The notes below the pieces were generated by a model. It saw only the letters and a program-made list of their open reading frames with translations. It was not told where the DNA came from and did no database searches. The position numbers and the translations under genes are program-made. Source: Teichococcus rhizosphaerae (lineage in GTDB: Bacteria > Pseudomonadota > Alphaproteobacteria > Acetobacterales > Acetobacteraceae). Taken from it: a stretch of DNA of 40,325 nt. How positions within the stretch are numbered: position 1 is the stretch's first letter; each line of letters starts with the position of its first letter. The stretch covers positions 1 through 40,325 of the forward strand of contig NZ_PDNU01000046.1 in assembly GCF_002631185.1 (NCBI RefSeq), written 5' to 3'. Shown in pieces: positions 23,601 through 30,330 of the stretch.

Positions 23601-24486
23601 GCCTGACGGTCTCGCCCAGCAGCGGCAGGCCCTATGGCTTGACCCGGGTATGCCGGATCTGGCGGGCAGCCCGAGCCACGGTCTACCGCCATCGCTGCCA
23701 CCCCGGACGGAGCCGCCCAGGCGACCTGGGCCGGTCGGGCCAATGCCGGATGCGGCGCTGCTGGAGGCGATCCGGGCCGTCCTCGCGGCCAGCCCCTTTC
23801 ATGGCGAGGGCCACCGCAAGGTCTGGGCAAGGCTGCGCATGCAGGGCGTGCGGACCTCCCGGCGCCGTGTGCTGCGGCTGATGCGCGAGCACGGCCTGCT
23901 CGCCCCATCGCGGGTCGGCAGCCCCCGGGGCCCGCGCAACCACGACAGCACCATCATCCCTGACGCGGTGGACATCATGTGGGGCACTGACATGACCACC
24001 ACCTGGACAGTTGAGGGGCAGGCGGCGGTGTTCGTCGCCGTCGATCACCACAGTGCCGGGTGCGTGGGCCTGCATGCCGCCCGGCGTGGCACGCGCTTCG
24101 AGGCGCTGGAACCTCTCAGGCAGGACTTGCGCCAGCACTTTGGCGGCTTCGCCAAGGGCATCGCAGCAGGTCTCTCGCTGCGTCATGACCACGGCTCGCA
24201 GTACATGTCCGACGCCTTCCAGGGCGAGCTGACGTTCCTCGGCATCAAGAGCACGCCCGCCTTCGTGCGTGCGCCCGAGGGGAACGGATGCGCCGAACGC
24301 TTCATCCGGACGCTGAAGGAGAACCTCCTCTGGGTCCAGACCTTCGACACCGCCGAGCAACTGCGCCAGGCACTGCTCGAGTTCCGGCGCACCTACAACT
24401 CAACCTGGCTGATCGAGCGTCACGGCTTCAGAACACCGGACACCGTCCGCCAGGATCAGCTTTCACCCGAGGCTCTCGCCGCATAG
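23597..24486 (+). pseudogene. IS3 transposase OrfB, frameshifted
   Basis: The N-terminal part runs from ATG 23597 (MSLTVSPSSGRPYGLTRVCR, then IWRAARATVYRHR). The remainder, from PPRRPGPVGPMPDAALLEAI to the stop at 24486, lies in another frame. The switch is between about 23690 and 23715; adding one base there gives 297 codons in all, the normal size. The DDE residues are in the second part: Asp in WGTDMTT, Asp in RHDHGSQYM, Glu in GNGCAERFIRTLKENL. Loss of one base is the simplest explanation. Translation could restart at ATG 23742, giving a catalytic domain without the HTH-like N-terminus. Confidence 0.75.
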
Positions 24487-24505
24487 GCTTCAATGAGGTG
24501 TCTCA

Positions 24506-25361
24506 GAGACTGCGGGCGGTACATAGGCCTGCATCCGGTGGGGCGGCACGACGAAGTAGAGGGACATCGGCTTGCCCGCCACGAGCGCCTTCAGGTCGAT
24601 CGTGGTGCGGTCCGTCAGGCGGCGCACCAGTTCGCTCTCGAACAGGCGGATATATAGGCCACGGTGGTGGCCAGCACACTGCCGCGCGTTTCGCGCTCCG
24701 GCATCTGCAGGAAGGCTGCCCATGCGGCGTTGACTGCCCGTATCAGCGGCCGCTTCGTATCCAACAGCTTGGCGATATCGTACACGGGGTCATCGCCCAT
24801 GTAGAGGTCGTACATCGCCGAAAGCTTCGGGGCGCACTCCTAGGTGAGCTGGTACGCGCTCCCGACGGCCAGCATCGTCTCCGACCAATCAATCCAGAAG
24901 AAATCGCGGTTGAGGGAGGTCGGCCGCTCGACCATCTCCGCCGCGATCGAGCGCGCCACGGCCGCCACGGCGTCGCCCAGCATCACCGCCATGTCCAGCG
25001 GGTTGAGGCAATCGCCGTCAATCTTGCCATCACTAAGATCGATCAGGTGGACGTCCTGCCCCCTCGCTCGCCGATGCTCCGCGGAGAGACGATACGCTTC
25101 CCCCTTCACGTCCAGACAGATGAACTGACCCGGATAGGCGCACGCCGTGCAGATGACCGGGCCGCTGGTCTTGCCGCCGCCGGTCGCCGCGAACGTGATC
25201 AGCGGCGCGTCGCCGTGATAGGCGATGGCATCCGGCTCCGTGCCGGGGGATACCGTGGTAGCGTGACGGAATCCGATCGGGGGACGCGACCGCACGAGGC
25301 GGCGTCCGAGCAGCAGCGGGGCCATGGAGCGCTCGTGTCTGGGAGCGGCGAATCCTTGCAT
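24506..25361 (-). pseudogene. Decayed VirD4/TraG-type coupling protein gene
   Basis: The frame starts at about 25361 (MQGFAAPRHERSMAPLLLGR) and has Walker A TFAATGGGKTSG and the ICLDVKGEAYRLS strand of TraG-type coupling proteins. Three lesions follow. An in-frame TAG lies at 24840-24842, after SAYQLT. Two extra bases (TA) in a TATATA run near 24650-24657 shift VAYI out of frame with RLFESELVRRLTDRTTID. Finally the C-terminal third, including Walker B, is lost at the IS3 end. The N-terminal membrane segments are also missing or very short. This is a second coupling-protein lineage, unlike the intact virD4 at 7.4-9.1 kb. Confidence 0.8.
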
Positions 25362-25589
25362 GGCGGCGAATCCCGGCGCCAGACAAAAGAGCCGGGCGCC
25401 TGCGCAACCGTCAGGAGGCGCTTCGATGCTCCGGCCTCCCGCCACGGCAACCATTTCGAGCATCGGCGCCGTGGAGGTCAGTCACCACCACCTACACTGG
25501 ATTCAATCCGTTTTCGATATCGAAACAGGGCAGTCCGATTCGCCGGGGGAAGGACCATGATGTTCTCCACAGGACCGGTCCCGTCAGCA
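25362..25589. other. Leader of the RepA replicon
   Basis: Between the traG remnant and the first iteron. It holds a perfect 14-bp palindrome TTTCGATATCGAAA at 25512-25525 and a DnaA-box-like TTCTCCACA at 25563-25571 (one mismatch to TTATCCACA). No gene is supported here. Confidence 0.5.
25563..25571 (+). promoter_or_regulatory. DnaA-box-like site beside the iterons
   Basis: TTCTCCACA differs at one position from the DnaA box TTATCCACA. It lies 19 bases before the first iteron, where host DnaA is expected to act in iteron-type origins. A single 9-mer with a mismatch is weak evidence. Confidence 0.35.
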
Positions 25590-25660
25590 TTGGACTCTGG
25601 TGGCGCCATCCTGGACTCTGATGGCGCGACTCGCTTCTATCCCCTGGATTCTGGTGGCAC
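25590..25660 (+). repeat. Three direct 17-bp iterons upstream of repA (putative oriV)
   Basis: TTGGACTCTGGTGGCGC at 25590-25606, CTGGACTCTGATGGCGC at 25611-25627 and CTGGATTCTGGTGGCAC at 25644-25660. Spacing is 21 bases between the first two and 33 to the third, so the first two lie on nearly the same helix face. The copies are degenerate in order of distance. They are the expected binding sites of the RepA encoded downstream. Confidence 0.88.
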
Positions 25661-25698
25661 AGACTAATAGTTCATCTCAAATATCTTTCGAATAGCTC

Positions 25699-25715
25699 GC
25701 GCCACCAAAGTCCAA
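25699..25715 (-). repeat. Inverted iteron in the repA promoter region
   Basis: GCGCCACCAAAGTCCAA is the same iteron on the opposite strand (one mismatch to the consensus), 37 bases before the repA start. Its orientation and place suggest an operator for RepA autorepression. Confidence 0.8.
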
Positions 25716-25751
25716 CTTGCCCTGACCCCGCGGGGCGTTCACGTTGCGGCC

Positions 25752-26657
25752 ATGGCCGACATTCACCGCCTGATCCTGACGCACGGTATCGACGAAGCCC
25801 GTCGGCAAGCCGCCAGTGCGCACGAGCGGGCGGTGGTCGAGGCGGCCTACCAGGTGCTCAGCGAGGAAACGGAGAGCATCGGGTTCACCTACTCGGGCTT
25901 CGCGCTGACCTCCCTGCCCCACAAGGAGCAGCAGGAGATGGTCTGGCGCCGCGAAAGCCACAACCTGAGCCTGGTACTGCAGTCCGGCACCGACCGCCTC
26001 GGCAAGGTCGTGGGGCTCCCCTACGGCTCCTACGCCCGCTTTATCCTGCTGTTCTTGCAAAGCGAAGCGGTCAAGACCGGCAGCCGCGAGATCGAGCTTG
26101 GCCGTTCCATGCAGGTCTGGCTCGGACGCATGGGCCTGTCGATCGGCGGCAACAGCTACCGGCTGGTGAAGGAACAGGCGAAGCGGATCTCGGTGTGCCG
26201 CCTCACCTTTTTCAGCATGAACGGCGACCAGGAAATCCTGCGGAACGGCGGCTTCGTCGAGGGGGCGATCAGCATGACGGGCATCAGCACGTCGCCCGAT
26301 CAGCCGTCCCTCTGGCAGGACAAGGTCCGACTGGACGAGGCCTTCTTCAAAGCGCTGCGCGACCATCCGGTGCCGGTGAGCGAAGGGGCGCTGAAGGCGA
26401 TCGGCCCGCGCTCCATGAGCCTCGATGTCTATATCTGGCTGGCCTACCGCCTGCACGCGCTGAAGCGGGACACCGACGTCACTTGGCCCGCGCTCTACGG
26501 CCAGTTCGGCGCCGGGTTCAAGCGCCTGCGCGCCTTCCGCGCCCAGTTCCTCGAGAGCCTGCAGCTGGCGCTGGCCGCCTATCCGGAGGCGCGGGTGACC
26601 GTGAACGAGGTCGGTGTGACCCTTCACCCCTCGCGCCCGGCCATCGCCAAGCTCTAG
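25752..26657 (+). CDS. repA: Iteron-binding plasmid replication initiator RepA
   Basis: 301 aa from the ATG at 25752 (MADIHRLILTHGIDEARRQA). The central blocks FTYSGFALTSLPHKEQQEMV, YGSYARFILLFLQSEAVKT, IELGRSMQVWLGRMGLSIGG and later RSMSLDVYIWLAYRLHAL fit the RepA C-terminal family (the plasmid-encoded RepA group) of theta-replicating plasmids. Iterons surround it: three direct and one inverted upstream, and one inverted and one direct downstream. It would bind these to open the origin and repress itself. An intrinsic terminator follows the stop. The gene looks intact and its codon use fits its neighbours. A 346-codon frame on the opposite strand is a shadow. Confidence 0.92.
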   Translation: MADIHRLILTHGIDEARRQAASAHERAVVEAAYQVLSEETESIGFTYSGFALTSLPHKEQQEMVWRRESHNLSLVLQSGTDRLGKVVGLPYGSYARFILLFLQSEAVKTGSREIELGRSMQVWLGRMGLSIGGNSYRLVKEQAKRISVCRLTFFSMNGDQEILRNGGFVEGAISMTGISTSPDQPSLWQDKVRLDEAFFKALRDHPVPVSEGALKAIGPRSMSLDVYIWLAYRLHALKRDTDVTWPALYGQFGAGFKRLRAFRAQFLESLQLALAAYPEARVTVNEVGVTLHPSRPAIAKL

Positions 26658-26659
26658 AT

Positions 26660-26676
26660 GCGCCACCAGAGTCCAA
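26660..26676 (-). repeat. Inverted iteron just after repA
   Basis: GCGCCACCAGAGTCCAA begins two bases after the repA stop codon and is an exact reverse complement of the consensus iteron. Confidence 0.85.
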
Positions 26677-26687
26677 CCCTCGATCCA

Positions 26688-26714
26688 GGCCGCCCCCATT
26701 CGGGCGGCCTTTTT
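26688..26714 (+). terminator. Intrinsic terminator of repA
   Basis: GGCCGCCC and GGGCGGCC form an 8-bp perfect stem with the six-base loop CCATTC, followed by TTTTT. It starts 30 bases past the repA stop. Confidence 0.9.
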
Positions 26715-26755
26715 CATGGTTGGGCGGGATTATGGGAGACGCGGCTCCTCGATCC

Positions 26756-26772
26756 TTGGACTCTGGTGGCGC
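26756..26772 (+). repeat. Downstream direct iteron
   Basis: TTGGACTCTGGTGGCGC is identical to the first iteron at 25590 and lies beyond the repA terminator, some 115 bases before the IS21 end. It may serve handcuffing control or be the edge of a second iteron cluster removed by IS21. Confidence 0.8.
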
Positions 26773-26969
26773 CCTGGCCTGCTGCGGACCGCCGCCTGCG
26801 TCCTGACGGCCCTCCGGCAGGACCTCGCCCAAAGCGCAGGGAGCGAATACTGTACAGCATTGGCCGGGCGTCCTCTTTCGGCTATTGTGTTGATTGCCAC
26901 TGAGAGCTGACCCGGGGTTGCCACGAGGATCTGACCCGGGTTGTGGATGCGGGTTTTTTTCAGATCCCG

Positions 26970-27113
26970 TCAGGTGGGCTGTGGTTTCCTTTCGCGATGG
27001 GCCTGGGTGGCGGAGCTGTTCCTGAAGCGGAAGCTGTCGTTGCCGGTCTCCAGGATGTGGCAGTGGTGGGTAAGCCGGTCGAGCAACGCCGTGGTCATCT
27101 TGGCATCCCCGAA
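26970..27113 (-). pseudogene. istB: Detached 3' end of istB
   Basis: On the minus strand the 144 bases encode [20 protein letters not shown] then [13 protein letters not shown] and a basic tail ending at the stop 26970-26972. This is the conserved C-terminus of IstB. It continues the istB gene that breaks off at 29691, about 2.6 kb away. Confidence 0.88.
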
Positions 27114-27157
27114 CATTCCGAGCTGCCCCTGATCTCGAACGCGTGGTGTCTGGTGTC

Positions 27158-27580
27158 ATGGTCACGGACCAGCGCCACCCGCTGTTTGGGCAGCAGCTGA
27201 GATTGCTGTCGCTGACCTGCGGCCGGGGTCCTGCCTTCGTGGCGGTGGCCCTGGCGGATGGGCGCCGCCGGCTGCTGAGGCGGGCGGAGACGGACCTGGA
27301 GCGGCCCCTGGCACCGGAGGCGGCGCTACCCCGCGTCTCGGCCCGCGCGTTGCTGCCACTGGCGCAGCACATTCGGGGCATGCTGGCCGTCTCCCGTCAG
27401 GAGGCGTCCCATGCCGAGTTCCCCGCATCCAGCTCGCCACGACCGACCAGCTTCGACGAGCCCTCCGCGATCCCGCCGGCGCCCATGCCCCGTGCTGCCG
27501 GCAACGACGCGGGCACAGTTGGCACGGCAACTGGCATGGGTGCTCCGGCGCGTCCGGGTCAGGGAGGCGGATCATGCTGA
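27158..27580 (+). CDS. DUF5372-like small protein of the recombinase element
   Basis: 140 aa from the ATG at 27158 (a GTG at 27143 is possible). The N-terminal half (VTDQRHPLFGQQLRLLSLTC followed by AFVAVALADGRRRLLRRAET) resembles the small DUF5372-type proteins found in front of large recombinases in proteobacterial elements: a His-Pro-Leu-Phe-Gly start and a beta-rich body. After about residue 95 the sequence turns Pro/Ser-rich and may be non-conserved. The stop overlaps the recombinase start (ATGCTGA). The role is unknown; it may be an accessory or directionality factor. The family call is from memory of the pattern. Confidence 0.65.
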   Translation: MVTDQRHPLFGQQLRLLSLTCGRGPAFVAVALADGRRRLLRRAETDLERPLAPEAALPRVSARALLPLAQHIRGMLAVSRQEASHAEFPASSSPRPTSFDEPSAIPPAPMPRAAGNDAGTVGTATGMGAPARPGQGGGSC

Positions 27581-27593
27581 CCCGGCCCGCTGA
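27411..27593 (+). CDS. Small basic ORF of the recombinase element
   Basis: 60 aa from the ATG at 27411, with AGGAGG six bases upstream, one of the best ribosome sites in the window. It is in a different frame from the gene it overlaps and its stop lies 20 bases inside the recombinase gene. The N-terminal part is Pro/Ser/Arg-rich; the C-terminal part (TRAQLARQLAWVLRRVRVRE) is a basic amphipathic helix. I judge it a real gene because of the ribosome site and the coupling; its function is unknown. Confidence 0.55.
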   Translation: MPSSPHPARHDRPASTSPPRSRRRPCPVLPATTRAQLARQLAWVLRRVRVREADHADPAR

Positions 27594-29661
27594 GGTGGCC
27601 GAGCGGGTGACCACGGCCCATCGCGCCAAGCTGGCCTATGTCTATATCCGGCAGTCCTCGGCGGGCCAGGTCCGTCAGCACCAGGAGAGCACGGAACTCC
27701 AGTATCGGCTGGTCGACCGGGCCGCCGGCCTTGGCTGGCCGCGCGAGCGGATCGCGGTGATCGACGACGACCTGGGCAAGTCAGGCGCCACCAGTGCTGG
27801 GCGGCAGGGCTTCCAGCACCTGATCGCCGAGATCGGCCTCGGCAAGGCCGGACTGGTCCTCAGCCTCGACGCGTCGCGGCTGGCCCGCAACAACCGCGAC
27901 TGGCACCAGCTGCTGGAATTGTGCTCCATCTTTGGCGTGGTCATCGCCGATGGCGAACGCCTGTATGATCCAGGTGCTTATCATGACCGCCTGCTGCTGG
28001 GGCTGTCGGGCATCATGAGCGAGGCGGAACTGCATCAGATCCGCCTGCGCCTGCACCAGGGCGAACGTCAGAAAGCCGCGCGCGGCGCCCTCCGCCTGCC
28101 GCAGCCGGCCGGGCTGGCCCTCGGGCCTGGTGGCGCGATCATGCTCAACCCGGACGAGGAGGTGCAGGCCCGCCTCCGGCTGGTGTTCAGCACCTTCCAG
28201 GCACTGCAGAGCGCCAAGGCGGTGATGCGGGAACTGCAGCGGCACGGCCTGGCACTGCCGGTCCGTCCGCTCCGCGGGCCAGGGCCGCACGAGGTGGTCT
28301 GGCGGCCAGCGAACAACGCGCGCGTGCTGCAGATCCTGCAGAACCCGGCCTATGCCGGCGCCTACGTCTATGGCCGCCATCGCCACGACCCTCTGCGGCG
28401 CCGTGCCGGTGCACCCCATCCTGCTATCATCAGGGTTCCGGTCGAGCAGTGGCCGGTGTGCCTGCGCGACGCTCATCCAGGCTATATTGGCTGGGAGGAG
28501 TTCATGGCCAACCAGAGGCGCCTGGCCGGCAACGTGGCCTCACACGCGGCGGAACGGCCGGGGGCGGCGCGGCGCGGTTGGGCATTGCTGCAGGGCATCG
28601 CGGCCTGCGGCCGCTGTGGCCGGCGCATGGCGTTGCGGTACTCCGGACCGCATGGTGACTTCCCGCTCTACCAGTGCAGCGCGGATCAGGCCCAGGATGG
28701 CAGCCCGCGTTGCCAGGAGGTGCGGGCCCTGCTGGTGGATGCGGAGGTCGAGCGCCTGCTGCTCGAGGCCCTGGCGCCGGACCAGATTGCCCTGGCGGTC
28801 GCAGCCATCGACGACCTTGATGAGGATACCCGGCTGCTGGAACGGCAATGGGCGCTCAAACGCGAGCGCGCCCGGTACGAGGCCGAGCGGGCGCGCCGGC
28901 AATACGATACGGTCGAGCCGGAGAACCGCCTGGTCGCCCGCTCGCTGGAACGGGTCTGGGAGGAGAAGCTGCGTCAGGTCGAGGTGGTGGAGCAGGAGTA
29001 TGAGGCCTGGCGCCGCAACCAGGGCGCGCCGATAAGCGAGGCCGACCGCTCAGACGTCCTTGCCTTGGCACGAGACCTGTCCCGCGTGTGGCAGTCCGCG
29101 GAGGCGCCGGAGCGCAAACGCATCACACGCCTGGTCATCCGCGATGTCGCGCTGGATCAAAAGCGCGAGCAAGGTGTGGTCTGGCTGCGGATCTCCTGGC
29201 AGAGCGGCGCGATAAGTGAGCACCGCGTGCAGCGCCGGGTGCGGTCCTACGCCGATTGCGCGGACCCGGCTCTGCTGGAGCGACGCATCCGCGCATTGAA
29301 CGCAGCCGGCAAGATGGACCACGAGGTGGCGTCCATCCTCAACGCGGAGGGCATCGTGTCGGCCCGTGGAGCGCCGTTCCTGCACGGCACCGTGCACCTG
29401 CTGCGCAAGCGATGGGGAATCCGGAGCGCCAAGATCAATGGTGACGCCGCCAACCCAGTACGCTGGCCGGACGGCAGCTACTCGATCCGGGGCGCCGCCG
29501 CGGCAGTCGGCGTCACGGCGCAAACGGTGTTCGGCTGGCTCCGGAAAGGCTGTCTGCAAGGGCAGCAGCTGGCGAAGGGCCAACCGTGGCAGATCCACCT
29601 GACCAGTGAGCAGATCGCTGTCCTGCGGCAACAGGTGCGACGCACCAGACGATCCAAATAG
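27574..29661 (+). CDS. Large serine recombinase
   Basis: 695 aa from the ATG at 27574, with AGGGAGG seven bases upstream. The resolvase domain begins with AYVYIRQSSAGQVRQHQEST; Ser28 is the expected nucleophile, with Arg26 and downstream DASRLARNNRDWHQLLELC as active-site parts. The recombinase domain spans about 170-330. A zinc ribbon has CGRCGRRM near residue 345 and later cysteines in YQCSADQ and SPRCQEV. A coiled coil (ERARYEAERARRQYD) follows, then a C-terminal helix-turn-helix (YSIRGAAAAVGVTAQTVFGW) rarely seen in this family. It catalyses insertion and excision by a phosphoserine intermediate. The gene appears intact, so the element could still be active. Confidence 0.93.
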   Translation: MLTRPAEVAERVTTAHRAKLAYVYIRQSSAGQVRQHQESTELQYRLVDRAAGLGWPRERIAVIDDDLGKSGATSAGRQGFQHLIAEIGLGKAGLVLSLDASRLARNNRDWHQLLELCSIFGVVIADGERLYDPGAYHDRLLLGLSGIMSEAELHQIRLRLHQGERQKAARGALRLPQPAGLALGPGGAIMLNPDEEVQARLRLVFSTFQALQSAKAVMRELQRHGLALPVRPLRGPGPHEVVWRPANNARVLQILQNPAYAGAYVYGRHRHDPLRRRAGAPHPAIIRVPVEQWPVCLRDAHPGYIGWEEFMANQRRLAGNVASHAAERPGAARRGWALLQGIAACGRCGRRMALRYSGPHGDFPLYQCSADQAQDGSPRCQEVRALLVDAEVERLLLEALAPDQIALAVAAIDDLDEDTRLLERQWALKRERARYEAERARRQYDTVEPENRLVARSLERVWEEKLRQVEVVEQEYEAWRRNQGAPISEADRSDVLALARDLSRVWQSAEAPERKRITRLVIRDVALDQKREQGVVWLRISWQSGAISEHRVQRRVRSYADCADPALLERRIRALNAAGKMDHEVASILNAEGIVSARGAPFLHGTVHLLRKRWGIRSAKINGDAANPVRWPDGSYSIRGAAAAVGVTAQTVFGWLRKGCLQGQQLAKGQPWQIHLTSEQIAVLRQQVRRTRRSK

Positions 29662-29686
29662 GAGGTATCATGATGTCATCGGCTCT

Positions 29687-30330
29687 CCGAAGATCGCCGC
29701 CCACTCACTGAAACTGAGGTTGGTGGTGATGATGACGCTGGTCTGCTCGTAGAGCTTGCTGAGCAGGTGGAACAGCAGGGCACCCCCTGAGGCGCTGAAC
29801 GGCAGGTAACCCAGCTCGTCGAGGATCAGCAGGTCGGCATGGAGCAGGCGGGTGGCGATCTGCCCGGCCCTTCCGGCGGCTTTCTCCTGCTCGAGCATGT
29901 TGACCAGCTCCACCGTGGAGAAGAACCGCACCCGCTTGCGGTGATGCTCGACGGCCTGGACGCCGAGCGCGGTGGCCACGTGGGTCTTGCCGGTGCCTGG
30001 CCCGCCGACCAGCACGATGTTGTCGGCGCTGTCCATGAAGGCACCGGCGTGGAGCTGGCGCACCAGGGCCTCATTGAGCTGGCTGCTGGTGAAGTCGAAG
30101 CCTGTCAGGTCCTTGTAGGTGGGGAACCGGGCGGCCTTGAGCTGGTAGGCGATGGAGCGGACCTCGCGCTCGGCGAGCTCGGCCTTGAGCAGCTGCGACA
30201 GGATGGGGATCGCGCTCTGGAAGGCAGGCGCGCCCTGCTCCGTCAGTTCGGCCGCGGCCTGCGCCATGCCATGCATCTTGAGGCTGCGCAGCATGATGGT
30301 GATGGCGGCGGCCGCCGGGTCATGACGCAT
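29687..30330 (-). pseudogene. istB: istB, 5' part, split by the recombinase element
   Basis: The start is the ATG at 30330; the frame runs on past the insertion to a stop at 29668. It encodes the AAA+ helper ATPase of IS21: Walker A VGGPGTGKTHVATALG, Walker B LLILDELGYLPFS, and sensor VIITTNLSFSEWAAIFG, after which the native reading is lost. The product would be 221 aa and would lack the last 48 residues, which lie at 26970-27113. IstB normally activates the IstA transposase and selects targets. The start overlaps the end of istA by 11 bases. Confidence 0.9.

Larger units (their letters stand above)
23215..24505 (+). mobile_element. IS3-family insertion sequence, about 1291 bp
   Basis: The ends are inverted: TGAGACACC at 23215-23223 and GGTGTCTCA at 24497-24505. 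Inside are orfA and orfB overlapping by ATGA, the normal IS3 layout and length. No target duplication is visible (GAT before, GAG after) and the flanks come from different genes, an ISL3 transposase on the left and a traG-like gene on the right. This points to deletion or recombination after insertion. Confidence 0.88.
27109..29691 (+). mobile_element. Three-gene serine-recombinase element inserted in istB
   Basis: The junctions share the 5-bp core CCGAA (27109-27113 and 29687-29691; TTCGG on the istB coding strand). Removing 2578 bp between the cores joins istB exactly in frame: 639 plus 144 bases give 261 codons including the stop. Inside are two small genes and a large serine recombinase, all rightward with overlapping ends. 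No long terminal inverted repeats are seen, as expected for integration by a serine recombinase at a short core. Confidence 0.88.

Noticed and set aside
23205-24515. Target-site duplication of the IS3 element
   Set aside because: Only GA is shared at the two borders (GAT and GAG), which is not above chance.
25677-26717. 346-codon minus-strand frame across repA
   Set aside because: It is a mirror of repA, covers the iterons and terminator, and has no recognisable family features.
27143-27157. GTG start for the DUF5372-like protein
   Set aside because: It lies within 30 bases of the element junction, and the ATG at 27158 begins at the conserved VTDxRHPLFG block. It is not fully excluded.
27000-27200. 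Plus-strand 85-codon frame at 26943-27200 as a gene
   Set aside because: The opposite strand encodes the conserved IstB C-terminus, so the plus-strand frame is a shadow that crosses the element junction.
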